Made by a program: the position numbers and the translations under genes. 64,000 bases of DNA from Edaphochlamys debaryana (Eukaryota; Chlorophyta; Chlorophyceae; Chlamydomonadales), in the NCBI GenBank assembly GCA_016858145.1, contig JAEHOE010000025.1, positions 62,001 through 126,000 of the forward strand, read 5' to 3'. Positions 24,301-36,200 of this stretch are shown piece by piece. Under the pieces are notes generated by a model. The model did not search any database and was not told the DNA's origin. It saw only the letters and a program-made list of their open reading frames with translations. Numbering within the stretch: position 1 is the stretch's first letter; every line of letters starts with the position of its first letter.

Positions 24301-24572
24301 GCACGGCAAGGCGGTGCGTCTGAAAGCGGGCCTCCACCCTCGCGTGTGGTTCTCGCCCCTGCCCTCGCCTTAAAAGTCCACGTATCGTAAAATTTCGCCG
24401 GGTCCAACTAAGGCCTTCCCCTCCCCTCTCTCCCCACGTCCCCCCCCCCTCCCCCCCCCCCCCAGGCCAGAGCATCATGACCCTCCGCTGCGGCCCCACG
24501 CCCATGTGCGCCGCCATGCAGGAGCACCTCACGGCCCTGGGATACACGCCCGAGCAGCAGTTCCAGTTCTGA
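21368..24572 (+). CDS. CBR1: NADH-cytochrome b5 reductase
   Basis: Exons: 21368-21454, 21899-22003, 22256-22312, 22766-22870, 23227-23344, 23574-23614, 23774-23866, 24095-24230, 24466-24572 (TGA). Phases agree, giving 282 residues, normal for the family. Exon 1 encodes one hydrophobic anchor (LGLLVFVILIQ). The FAD-binding signature RPYTPVS is at about 99-105, the pyridine-nucleotide motif GGTGITPMFQ at about 162-171, and the NADH-specificity CGPTPMC motif at about 256-262; the protein ends in Phe as in other members. The enzyme moves electrons from NADH through FAD to membrane cytochrome b5, supplying fatty-acid desaturation and related reactions, probably at the ER or mitochondrial outer membrane. 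ATG 21368 has the purine-rich context AAAATG, and the anchor exon follows directly. Confidence 0.96.
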
Positions 24573-25610
24573 GCGGTTCTGGATCCAGATCCAGATGGCA
24601 GCACCGGATCCAGGTCTGGGTCCCAGCGGATCAAGGGCTGAGCGGAGGAGGGCGCGGCGGGGTTGCCCCGACTGCGCCTTGTCCTGGCGCATCTGACCGT
24701 ACCTCCACCGCGGTTTCAGGTGTGAGCGGACGAGGGGGCGGCGGGGGTAACCGTATCGCTAGGGGGTACTTGAGCGTGTGGCGGGGCGGGTGTTGAGCAG
24801 GTGGCAGCTGGGCGAAGGAGAGTGGGTTAATGCCATGTACAACCGGGTCTGGCCCACCAGCCGGCAATGCGACGGTTGACCGTTAGGCAAGAGGGTGGGT
24901 GATGCGCGGGCGGCTGCTGGGAGTTTGGGGCGGTGCGGTGCAGTGGCTTTCGGCGGCCCGCATGTGCTGTACGCTGGTGTCCGCTTGGCCGTGCTTGGGA
25001 AGAATGGTGGGAGTGTAGGGTTTTAAGCAACATGCAGTGGCGATTGTGTAGGGGAAAGCTAGGAGCTGGACTGTGGTGATTGGGCACTCCTGTAGGGTGG
25101 GGGCCGTTGGGGGCTTAGTTCCGTGTCCTTGCTGTCCAGGCCTGCTCAAGTGAGGAATTATATGGGTCCCGATATTCTGCTGTTTCGTGGGCTGTACTGC
25201 TGCAAGCCCCACCTAGTAAGTGTCCCCGCCATCCCACACGATCATCGACACCCATCGACATGTCCATCTCAGCCACCCCGGCCCACCCTTGCACCCTTTG
25301 TGCACCGCTCCCAGGCCCACCACGTCTCTCGCTGCTGGGGAGAGCTGCAAGATGGGCTGTTGCTGCAGCGGGAGCTATGCGGGTGTCGACAGCGCACGCA
25401 CTCGGCGGGATTCCGCATACGGCTCGATGTGGCGTTGACCAAAAGCCCCGCCAACAAACCCGTTCGCGTGACACCGCTCAGTACAGGAGCTTCACACGCT
25501 TCCGAAATACTCAACGTCGATTGCGTTCTTGTTCTCGACAAGGACTGTTGCATCCTCACGGCTGATTTGCGTCCAGAAAGCCGCCTTCGCGCAGCACCAC
25601 GCTCGGGACG
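24573..25610. other. Tandem-gene spacer: CBR 3' UTR and next promoter
   Basis: Both neighbours are on the plus strand. It begins with GGATCCAG-like short repeats (about 24580-24630) and contains one copy of a dispersed 27-base repeat at 24835. No supportable coding frame. Confidence 0.5.
24835..24861 (+). repeat. Dispersed 27-base repeat, copy 1
   Basis: Begins ATGTACAACCGGGT and ends GGCCCACCAGC. It matches 42609-42635 with two mismatches. Both copies lie in gene-free sequence. Confidence 0.7.
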
Positions 25611-28513
25611 ATGCAGGTCGCTAGCCTAGCGCAACGGCATGCGGCTCCCTTGCGTTGGAGCCGGCGGACGCAACCTTGCGTGGGAAGGCGCACGCTACTC
25701 ATCCCTCTACTCGTCGCGCGCCCGGCCACGGCCACGAACCCCACGGACGAGGCCGCAGCTTCGGGCAATGAGGAGGAGGTGGCTCGCGCGGCAACCCTAA
25801 TAGACACCGCAGCGCCCGCCGCTTCCGACGCTGTGGAGGGCACCGGCGCGGACGGGGCTGTCCGTGCCAAGGCCGGGGACGCGGTGAGGAGAATAAGAAT
25901 GGGTGGGACGGAGGTTTCGTCAGCGTTGAATTGAATTGAAAGCTGTGCGGGTAGGCATGCAGTTGGAAGGGAATCACAGCGCGAAGGGGGGGGGGCTGGG
26001 GGGCGGTATAGGGCGGTGTGTGTCGATTGTGCTCAATAGCCGGTCGCCGCAAGGGCTGGGGCTCCTATCAGACTCCACCAGCGCACAACCCAAGCCCAGC
26101 CCGAGCGTGGCGGGACGGGTACCCTCTCCCTCCTCTACGGCAACGGGGCCCGTGGCTATTAGCGCATGACACCCACTCGCACTGACTGCTTGGGGCGCCA
26201 GCTGTCGTGGCGCGCGCTAGGCCCCGACGCCGACCCCCCGGGACTGCCCTCCGCCGCACCCCAGCCGCACGGGCGCATCCAACCGCACGGACGCTTCCAA
26301 CCAACCACCTCCCTTGCTGCCCCCTCTGCGGCCGACCTGCCCGCCATGCAGGGCGAGGAGGTGGAGGAGGCGCCCACGGCGCTGTCCCACCCGCTGGAGG
26401 ACGTACCGGAGGAGCTGGAGGATGATTTCATCGGGTCCAAGGTGGGGGGACGAAGAGGGGGGTGGGGAGGGGAAGGGGGAGGAAAGGGATGAAGGTGCCG
26501 ACAGGGAGGGGGCAGGGAGCGGGCAGGTGGGGGTGGGGCGGGTCGGCGAGGTTGGGCCTGCAGGGTTGGTGCTCAGGCCCGAGAGCCAAGATTGAAAGCA
26601 TGAAGGGCGAGGAGGTTGCAGAGCCACAGGCGTTGGGATGGACGATAGAGCTCGGGCGCTTGCGCTGCCTGCCTCCTGCACACTCCAGTCCCCCTGTTCC
26701 CCACTGCGCAGGAGCTGGTTTCGGAGCTCACGGACCCCAGCGCTCTGGGCAAGCGGGGGGAGGGCATCCTGCTGGTGCAGGTGCGGTGCGGTGCGGTGCG
26801 CTGGGGCCTGTGCGGTGCGGTGCGGTGTTGGATTACGGGGCCCGGACGGCCCCGTAAGGCACCGCAAGTGGAAGAAGAAGCGGGCTTAACCTCCACGATG
26901 CAGGCTCTGGGGAAGGGCTAGGCGGTGCAAATGACCTGCCTCTGCGGTATGCTCCTGTCTCTGGGGGGCGTACCGCGATCCCGAAACTCGTCCTTGCCCT
27001 GCCCCGGCCCCTGCTTGCGTGCTCCAGGTGGTGGCGATTGGGATGCTGCTGTTCCCGCCCATAGCGCTCAAGGTGCGTCGTGTGTATAATGCGGAACTGG
27101 GTGGCGATGGGCCGTGCGGCAGGCGGGTGCTTGGTGGCAGTTGGGGCGAGGGGCAAGGGAGGGCTGCTGCTGGCAGGGATGCCGCGTTCCCAGGCCTGTG
27201 TCGCGAGCCCGCCTCCAGACTCTTCCTTCGGCTCCGCTTAGCGCCAGGTGTTGTGGCTGGAATCACCGTCCTCCCCCTACTCGACGCAGATGTTCCGGCG
27301 CACGAGTGCGTAGGTACTCCCTCCTGACCTCGAGCTCCCACCCTCCCTCCCTCCGTTTCCCCGTGCCCTCATCTCCCCTCCCGTCCCCCCCCTGTCAGGG
27401 CATCGTGGACTTCGCCGCGATCATGGCCCTGGTGGGGGGGGCCGTGTTCCTGCTGTCGGCGCTCTTCGCGCTGGGCCGCGCCTTCAACCCTCTGCCCCAG
27501 CCGCGCAAGAGGCACCACCTCGTGGTGTCGGGCATCTACGGTGCGTGTGGATACCAGGATGGGCGTGTTGTGGGGGGTGGTGGTTTGGTGGCTACCGGTA
27601 GCGGGTACGGTACCAAGGGACCGTAAGCGTTCTTCTAGGGTGTCGGCACATTTGGACCGGATGCAGTCGCCGAGGCCTCGTCGAGGGCCTCAAGAAGGGT
27701 TTTACTCCGGGATGGAAAGCGCATGGGGTTTGGCGCACCCTCAGCACTAGGGATGGATGCGGCCCTGTGCAGCGGGCAGCCACTGCCGCCCAAGCCGGAC
27801 TATACTGGGACACACCCACCCTCCCCCCTTCCGAGCAGGCTACGCGCGGCACCCTATGTACGCCGGTCTGCTGCTGTGCGCCCTGGGCATCACCATCCTC
27901 ACGCGGTGCGGGCCGGGGGGGCGGGGCGGCGGGGAGGGGCCATTTCCCATGTGGGTCGGGGCTAAGAAGGCCCGGTTCCATGTGGGTCGGAGTGGTATCT
28001 CACCAACTGGGTCCGGGGGTTTCATGTGGGTCGGGGCGATGTGGGTCGGGGCGATCTGCGCGGGGAACAAGCCGGGAGCTCGCTATCTTGCCACCGCCTC
28101 ACCGAAACACCCTCGTGTTGCCTGCCCTGCTGCGCGCGTGTCGGTCACAGGAATGAGACGCGGCTGGCGCTGACGCTGTTCCTGTGGTGGATCCTGGAGA
28201 AGAAGGTACCCAACGCTGGGCGGTCGGGGTGCAATTGCGAATTAGGGGTCCCGGAAGGGACGGCCAATGCCAGCCTTCCGCATACGACCGTGTAGGCCAG
28301 TCTGGGCCGGGCTCAGGCCAGGGCGGGTTGAGCGCCCAGAGATTGGCCGCAATGCCTGGCCCTTCCCGGTCCCACGCGCTCGCGCTCCCCCCCGCTCTCC
28401 GCTCTCTCCGCCGCCCGCAGCTCTCCATGGAGGAGCAGGCGCTGACGGATCGCTACGCCGCCTACGCCGAGTACAAGGAGAAGGTCAAGAAGTTCATCCC
28501 CTTTGTCTACTGA
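25611..28513 (+). CDS. ICMT/PEMT-type membrane methyltransferase
   Basis: Exons: 25611-25883, 26352-26441 (or 26202-26441), 26712-26780, 27028-27072, 27399-27540, 27839-27905, 28151-28205, 28421-28513 (TGA). The two exon-2 acceptors are in the same frame, giving 277 or 327 residues. The N-terminal 60 residues are basic with few acids (RHAAPLRWSRRTQP), suggesting organelle targeting. Membrane helices follow (GMLLFPPIAL; FAAIMALVGGAVFLLSALFA). The signature is HHLVVSGIYGYARHPMYAG then LEKKLSMEEQALTDRYAAY and FIPFVY: the RHPxYxG and Glu-rich C-terminal motifs that bind S-adenosylmethionine in isoprenylcysteine carboxyl methyltransferases and phospholipid N-methyltransferases. Substrate is not decidable; a plastid-type ICMT-like enzyme is my preferred reading. 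Confidence 0.85.
27949..28049 (+). repeat. Four copies of ATGTGGGTCGG in one intron
   Basis: Exact 11-base copies start at 27949, 27980, 28024 and 28039 in the methyltransferase intron 27906-28150. The same 11-mer recurs in SWC4 introns. Confidence 0.85.
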
Positions 28514-30257
28514 ACGCCCTTTGTGAGGCCGTGGCCGGGGAGCTTGGGCCTCCGGAGCAGGCAAAGTGCTCAGCAGGAACGGCGTAAGGTTTGGGCGGCA
28601 TCGCAGAGGAGGTCGGGGGCTGCTGTCTACAGCTGGGGGTCAGCAGATGGAATGGCGCGGGCTTAGCAACGGGGCCATTGCCGCGCTTGCCGTCTAGGCT
28701 GCTGATGCCTACTGTCTAGACCTGGGAGTTGGCAGGCGGCAGCGGATGGGCTTTGGGAGCAGTTCGTGCACGGTCGGGGCCTGGGGCCGACTCAGGGTGA
28801 CAGCTTGCAGCCACATCGCTGCCAGAAGAGCTGCAGGGTTGAGGGAGGGATGCATGTCTGCTGAGGGGGTAGGCGAGAGCTGGTGTGGCTGCATGGTGAC
28901 GCAGGGGAGCGAGTGCTTGGCTGGGAGTATCGGGCCAAGGACATGAATGGGACCTGCACCAAGTGGCCTATGACAATACATGCCTCTGCCTTCAGTGGAG
29001 GCGCCTGTCGTGCGGCTGCCGGTGCTGCGATGTTTCCTGCGGGATTGTGCCTTCGTGCGCACGGCTGCGGTATCAGGATTGGCTGCCGCGCGTTGGGAGT
29101 TGGGAAGCTGTGCTTCACCTTAGATAGCGCACCCTGTCTGGTAACAGCAGAATGCAGAGCGCCAATGCCCCAGAGGCGCAGGCTCATGACAGCCGTCGAA
29201 CTTCTGCACCAAGCCGTGTGATGCCCCTGGATGACTATTCCATCTCGAGACTGCCAACACCTGCCATCCACCATCGAACCGCTACTCCGCCAAACCTCAT
29301 GTGCGGATGGCACGCTGCCACCTCCACAACCCCGCTTCACTCCGGGGCACACAATCCCTCTGATGAGCCCTAATGGCGCTTTTGCGATCCTGCGTCACCT
29401 GCTCGAAACAGCCACTTGAAACGCACCACACCTATCAGCTACGTGCGCGCGCAATTGGACTGCATCCCTCGAGAGGGTTCCACGGCTTGCTCTGCGCCAC
29501 GTCGTTCATTGTTTCCTCCTCTTTAGTATCTCATTCGTTGATTTCCTTTGCTTGCTTCCTTTGGCAACACCCCCCAGATCGTATGTAGCAAGCAGGCCAG
29601 AACTTCAGACACGCCGCAGTACCGCCAAGTGTGGTGCGACGAGTGAATCCTTGAGCCATACCATGCTACCATGAACGCTCCCCTGCCCCTGATGTCACAA
29701 CCTCCATGCCTCCTGCGGGCCTGCCTCCCCTGAGTCGCAAACTCTTGGCTGCCCCGACCCCTTCCTGCTAACGCGCGATCAAGGCTCAGTGCCTACGCCA
29801 CAACCTACACGCAAATCCCTTTCACTAAGACAAAGCACTCCCGCTACCAGGCGTGACTCGGAACAGACTTGACAAACTTAACGACCAACATCGACCACGA
29901 GAAATTATTTACACGCCGCGCATGTGCGAGGCCCTGGTGCCCTTAGAAGTACTCAGCCGCACGGCCGCCCTGCCACAGTTAACTGTGTCCCGACCTGCCC
30001 CAAGGGCCCTACAAAGGCCACCAAACTCAGACCCGCACTCGTTTCCTTGCGGAGGCCCTTTTCTAGAATGCCCGTCTGCTGATGAACACATGGGCCGTAC
30101 CGAGAAGCAGTTGGGGCACAACGCAGGCTTCTCGTGTCTTCCTTGCCTGCCCCCAACAGCACCACGACACACAGCGACTACAGTCCAACAATACCTCGAG
30201 CCTGGTCCGTTATCTGAAAGGGCCAACACGGTGCGGGGCCGCGCCCGCCGCCGCTAC
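28514..30257. other. Convergent 3' spacer
   Basis: It holds the 3' UTRs of the methyltransferase (+) and the ankyrin/CCCH gene (-). Base composition is more balanced around 29400-29900. No coding frame, RNA gene or mobile element could be supported. Confidence 0.5.
29909..29913 (-). terminator. Candidate poly(A) signal TGTAA
   Basis: The chlamydomonad polyadenylation signal TGTAA occurs on the minus strand about 345 bases past the stop codon of the ankyrin/CCCH gene, in locally A/T-rich sequence. Confidence 0.45.
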
Positions 30258-33200
30258 TCACTTGCGTGCCGCCGCAGCCGCGGGGGTCGCGGGGTTGGAC
30301 GGCGGGGAGAAGGTCAGGTCATCCGGTAGGGAGAGCACCTGCATTTGCTGCTGCTGCGCAGGCGGCTGCGGGGCCTGGCCCGAGAAGGACGTGCCCGCGC
30401 CGGAGCCCTGGAGGCCGGCCCCGCGGGACTGGTCACCCCGGCCCAGGCCGCCGTTGAGGGGCGCGAAGGCCTCGGCACCGGGTGCGCCGAACGCAAAGCT
30501 GCCGATGGCGCCGCCGCCGCCGCCGCTGCCAGCGGTGCTGCCGGCCTGGCCGCCCACGAGCGACTGGCCCGTGGCGGCGAGGTGCAGCAGCTGCGCCGCC
30601 GCAGCGGCGCCGTTGGCGGCAGCGTTGGGCTGCCCGCCGGCGCCGGCGCCACCGCCGATGGCCATGTTATGGGCGAAGCGGCAGCGCTCGCCGTCGCGGC
30701 AGTAGCCCTGCAGGTAAAAGCGGCACACGCGGCTGCTGGCGCCGCCGCCGCCGCCGCGCAGGCCCTGCGCACCCGCCGCCACGGAGGCCTGCAGCATCTG
30801 CAGCACCCCCGCCACGTCACCGCCCTGCGACTGCCAGTCAATCAGCTGAAGCCCGCCCGGGACCGAGCCGCCAGGCGTGCCGGTGAGGTGCCCGTGCACG
30901 CCGTCGCCGCCCATGTCGCCATGGAAGGACGGCGGCGTCCAGAAGCTACTGCGGCCGATGCTGCTGGCGGCGCCCTGCGCCGCCGCTGGCGGCTGCTGCA
31001 GCTGCAGGCTGTTGCGCCCGCCGCCGGTGCCGCCAGTGCCCTGCGGCGGCAGGCCGCTCAGGCTGAGCAGGGTGAGGCCGCCGCCGGTGCTGTTGGGGCC
31101 GCCTCCGCTGCCGCCGCCCAGCTGCCGAGGCTGCAGCAGGCCCTGCACGCCCGTCGCGTTGCTGGCGGCGACGGTGTTGCGCGGCGACGTGAGGCCCTGC
31201 AGCTGGACGCCCGCCGCCAGGGCCGCCGCCATAGCACCTCCATCGCCTGGGATCTGGACCGCAAGGCCTGCGATCGGCACGCCGCCGCCGCCACGGCCGT
31301 CGGCGCTGCCGGGCTGGAAGCCACCGCCCGCGCCGCTGCCCTGTCGGCCGCTGCTCAGCAGCCCAGCGTCTTCGCCCGAGCCGGTGCCGCCAGCGCCGCC
31401 GACGAAGGCGTTGCCGCCGGCGGGCCAGCCCTCCGGCTTGGGGCCCACTCCCTGGCCGCCAAGGATGGAGAAGTCATTGATGGAGGACTGCAGGGCGGGG
31501 AACAAAGAAGCGCCGGCGGCGCCAGACAGCAGCGGACTCTCCAGGCCCCAGCTAGCTCCGCCCAAGTCCACGAAGCCAAACCTCGGCTTGCCGAACGCCG
31601 CGCCGTTGCCGCCCGCCGCCGCCATCGCGCCCAGCGACGGGCTGCCGCCGTCAAGGCCGCCCAAGCCGCAGCCGGCCGCCGCCGCCGCGGCGGCGGCGCT
31701 GGCCGACGAGGGCTGTAGCAGCTGGGCGCCGCCGCCAAGCAGGCTGCCGTCGCCGGCGGCGGTCTGGGCTCCGCCAGGACCGGCATGGGGGCCGCTGGAG
31801 AAGGTGCTCAGTGATGCAGCGCCGCTGAGCACGCCCACACCCACGCCGCCGCCAGCGCCGCCAGCGGAACCTCCGCCGCCAGCACTGCTGTGCAGCATGA
31901 CGTCATCTGCTGACGCGATCGAGCTCATGATGGAAGTCGACGTGCGCTGGCTGGGAGTGGCGGCGGGATCGAGCACGCTATCCGGCGTGGCAACCGCCGC
32001 CGCGCCCGACCCACTCCGTCCGAATGAGCCCACGATCGCGCCGCCCCGGGCGGACAGCGCCGGACCCTCGATGCTGCCCAGGCCCAGGCCCATGCCTAGG
32101 CCCAGGCCCAGACCCAGGCCTGGCGGAGGCCCGAAGCCGCCCAGGCCGCCGCCCAGGCTGGTGTGGTCGAAGACGAGGGCGGCGCTCGAGGCTACGGCGT
32201 TGTGGTGGTGGTGGTGGTCGGGGCCGTCGAGGTCAAGGGCGTCAATGACGTCCCGGTGAACCAGCGTGTGGACCACCTCACCCAGGCTCTCGAGCGAGTC
32301 GCCCCGCGTGTGGCCGCCGCCGGCCGCCGAGGCGGCGGCTGCCATCAGAGCAGCCAGACCCGTGGCTGTGGCGTCGGGCGCAGCGAGGGCTGGGTTCGCC
32401 GGAGTGGGCGCGGGAGTCGGCGGCGGCGGCAGGGCGGACGGCACGGCGGGGGTCGTGATGGCAGCCGCTGGAGCTGCGAGAGGGGTTCCGCGGGACGGCG
32501 AGAGGAGCGCGGCAGCAGGCGCGTGGGAGCCCTGGCCCTGGCCGGCCCGAGCGCCGTCGGCTTTGGCTCCGGGAGCGGCGGCGTGGTTGTGGGAGTTGTG
32601 CTGGGGAGGCGGGACCTGGGCATCCCGGGTGGCGGCCTTGCTGCCCCCGGCCCCCCCCGCGCCGCGCGCGTTGGCGACAATGGCTGCGGCCGTGGGCTGC
32701 TGAGCGCCGTTGCCGCCACCGCCACCGCCACCACCGCCGCCCTTGGCCCCGCCCTTGCCGCCCTTGCCGCTGCCCTTGCCGTCGCCGCCCGCGCCGGCGT
32801 CATTGCCGGCCTTGCCCTTGCCGTGCTGCGCCTGCTGTGCCTGCTGCGCCGCCTGAGCCTGCTGCGCCGCCTGAGCCTGCTGCGCCGCCTGCTGCCGGGC
32901 CTTCTCGGCCTTGGCCTTCTCACGCTTCTCAGCGGCGGCACGCTCCCGCTCCGCTGCCTCGGCCTTCTCTCGTTTCTGGCGCTCCTGTGGTGAGAGAGCA
33001 GTTGAGCAGTTGTTCAGGCACCCGTCAACAGGTCGCCAACACGTTAGTAGGGTAGCCCCCCAAGCTGCTCCCGTACTGGGTGACCCCAGTTCCCGCGGGT
33101 GCCCAGGACCCAACCACAGCCCGCGCCTCCTGGCCCCATAGCTGGGACGCGACCCCCCTCCACTCCGCACCTGCTCCTGCCGCGCGCGCTCCTGCCGGTC

Positions 33201-36200
33201 CCTCTCAGCGGCCTCCTTGCGCGCCTTCTCCGCCTCCTGCCGCTCCTTCTCAATGCGGGCCACCTCCGCCTGGTCGGCGGCCAGGACCTGCCGTGCCCTG
33301 CGCACCAGTCCACGCACCGCCGCCATCGCCTCCTCGTCCTCCCCGGACGCACCAGCGCCGGTGCCAGCAGCCGCGGCGGCCGTGGTGCCGGGAGGCGGGG
33401 ACGGGGCCAGGTGGCTGGCAGAGCTGCTGGAGGCACTGCCAACGGAGGACGAGGAGGAGGCAGCGCCCGAAGCCGTGGCCGGGGCTGCGTCCTCGTTGCT
33501 GCCGGCGCTGCTGCGCTTGCCGGCGCTGCGGGCGCCCTTCCCGCCTGCGCCCGAGCGGTTCGCCAGCTTTTGCTGGCCCGCGCCCGCGCCGCCGCCCTCG
33601 GACGACCGCTTGCGGCCGCCCTCCGCGCCACCGCCCTTGCCACCCCCGCCCGCAACCGGAGCCACGACCGGAGCCGCGGGTGCGGGCGGGGGCTCGGCTG
33701 GCTCAACCACCAGCGGCACCCCTGCTCCGGTCAGGACGGACTCCACCTTGTCCAGCGCCTCCCGGAGGACCGAGATGCGCTGCGCCACGGGCCAGTCCGA
33801 GTGGGGCTTGAGGGCGGCCTCCAGCGACTCGCGGGCCATGGCCGCCGCCAGTCTGACCAGGGCCTTGCGGGCCGAGTCCGTGAGGGGGCCGGGGGCGACG
33901 CCGCCCGCCTCGGCCGCCTCCAGCCGCGACTTGACGGCGGCGTAGCGCTCCGAGGCGCCGCCGTCCACGCCCCCCGAGCCCGCGGGCGCCAGGGACGTCT
34001 CCAGCGCCTGCATGAGCTTGAGGATGCGCTTGGCGCCCTGCACCTTGACGCCCGAGGCCGCCGCCTCCTGCGGAGCAGACGGGGCACGGCACAATACTCA
34101 TCGCAAGCAACAGCAATCGCCAGGGCCCTGTCGGTTGGTTGTCGGTTTCCCAGCCCCAGGTGCTTGCGAGGGCGTCTGTCCACCAGCCTAGCCCCAGGCC
34201 CGCTTTTATAGTTTACTCTTGCGGTAGCTGCCTTTCAAGGCCCCACACAGTCAGCCTATCTTGCCCAGAGGAAGGCCGAGTCGACACCCGCCCCCACCTG
34301 GATCGCCCGCGCCAACAGGGCGGTGGAGGTGCCCTCCCGCAGCAGTCGCGCCAGCTTGGCGTCGCTGACCGTCATGCTGCGCCATTGCTCCAGCGCCTTG
34401 CGCGCCTTGGCGGTGTCGGCAGACAGCAGGTCCTCCCACTTGGCCGCCTCCTGCGGTTGCGACACAGCAGGGAGCGCAAGAGCTCGTGCGTTGCCCCGAG
34501 ACCCGGAAGGGAAAACGCCGGCAGGGCGTGCTAACCCCACACCGCGAGACGTGCGCGACCTCGGCTGCCCTCCCTGACCGGCACCAACGCCCGAGCTGCC
34601 TGCCCCTCCGACAGCTCCGCCCCCGCACCTGCAGCGCCTTCTCCAGCGCCTCTGCGTCCTCGGGGCGCAGCTGGTTCTGCAGGTTGCGCAGGGACGTCTC
34701 CAGGCCGCCGCGCGCGCGGGCCGCCTCCTGCAGCTGCGCGCGCAGCTCCAGGGAGGTCCGGTACGACTCGGGGTCCAGCTCCTCGGCACCGATCTGTGGG
34801 GCAGCGGCAAAACCAAGGTTGCAACACCAGGAACTCTCAGGTGCAGTCTGTTACGATACTAGGCGCGTATGCATGGCGAGAGGCTCGCGCACGGATGGTG
34901 CCAGCGCTTAGCCAGGCAATCCCCTCAAGCGCCAGCCGCCCCACCTTCTTGGCATTGTAGATAGCCGCCTCGAGCCGCGCCAGGTCCGCCAGGGTGCGGT
35001 ACGACGCCGCCGCCTTGCTAAGCGTCTCGGCGGCGCGCTCCGTGTCGAGCCGCCGCCGCGCCGAGGCCACGAGCGGCCCCAGCACGTCCGACAGGCCCGG
35101 CGCGGGCGGGCCGCCCAGGCTGCTGAGGCCCGAGGCGGCGGCCTCCGCCTTGTTGAGCGCCAGTTTAAGCTGCATGGGCCCCGAGGGCCGGCGCGCCATG
35201 ACTGCCTCCAGCTGGCGGGAGGCCTCCGCGGCGGCGGCTATGGCGGCCATCTCCTTGTGGAGCCGCTTGGCCTGTGAGGGAGCACGGACGGCAGGTTGAT
35301 TGTGGCCGGTGCAGGTGCGAAGCTTGCGCGCCTTGCTATGATGGACTACACCGGGCGCGTGCGGCGACAGTCAGTGCTTGGAAACCCCTCAAACCCCACC
35401 TTGGTCACGCTAACGTTGGCGTCCTTCGCCTCATTCATTGCCGCTTCGAGCTGCTTCATGCGTCGGTCCCACTCGACCAGGTCGGGCGCGGTTACGGCCT
35501 CGCCGCCGTCAGCGGCTGCCGCTGCAGCGCCGGTCGGCCCTGCGGCTGCGCCGCCCGCGCCAGCCGCTCCAGCCAGGGAGAAGCTCAGCGGCTGTGCCAC
35601 CGTGTAGGCGCGCACCTCCTCCACAGCTGCCTCCAGCTTCTCCAGCGCGCTGGCCCGCTGCGTCCACTTGCTCCGCAGCTCCAGCGCCGCCTCCAGCTCG
35701 GGGCCCAGGCGGGCCCGGAACGGCTCCGCCGCCCGCAGCGCATCGCTGAGGGCCGCAACCGCCTCCGCCGTGCCGCTCCCGCCCCCCGGCGCCGAGCCCT
35801 TGGCCCCAACGAGCTCCCGCAGCCTCGCCGAGGCCGCGAGCTCCGCAGAGGCGTTCGCCACCACGCCCCGGACCATCTGGGCCAGCAGCGGGCTGGGCAG
35901 GGAGGCCAGCGTCAGCGCCTGCTCCAGCGCGGCGACCACGTCGGCGCTGACGGGGCGGGCGAGCATGGGCAGGCCCTCGGGGCTGTACGCCACGGCGCCG
36001 AGCACCACCTCCTGCACGGGGCCAACGGGACACGCCGGGAAGAGGTCAAGCCCGCAGTTGACCGTCGTCCCATCACTGGATCGTCCTGACCAGCCCAGCC
36101 CAGCCCGGCCTGGCCTAGCCCGGCCCGGCCTAACCAACCCCAGCCCGGCACCACCCGGTCAAGCACCCGCCTGCAGCGTCTTGGTGGGTGGCAGCGCCTG

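Noticed and set aside
30345..32259. Plus-strand open frames of about 460 codons
   Set aside because: They are antisense shadows of the last exon of the ankyrin/CCCH gene; GC-rich Gly/Ala coding sequence keeps other frames open. They have no motifs or splice partners.
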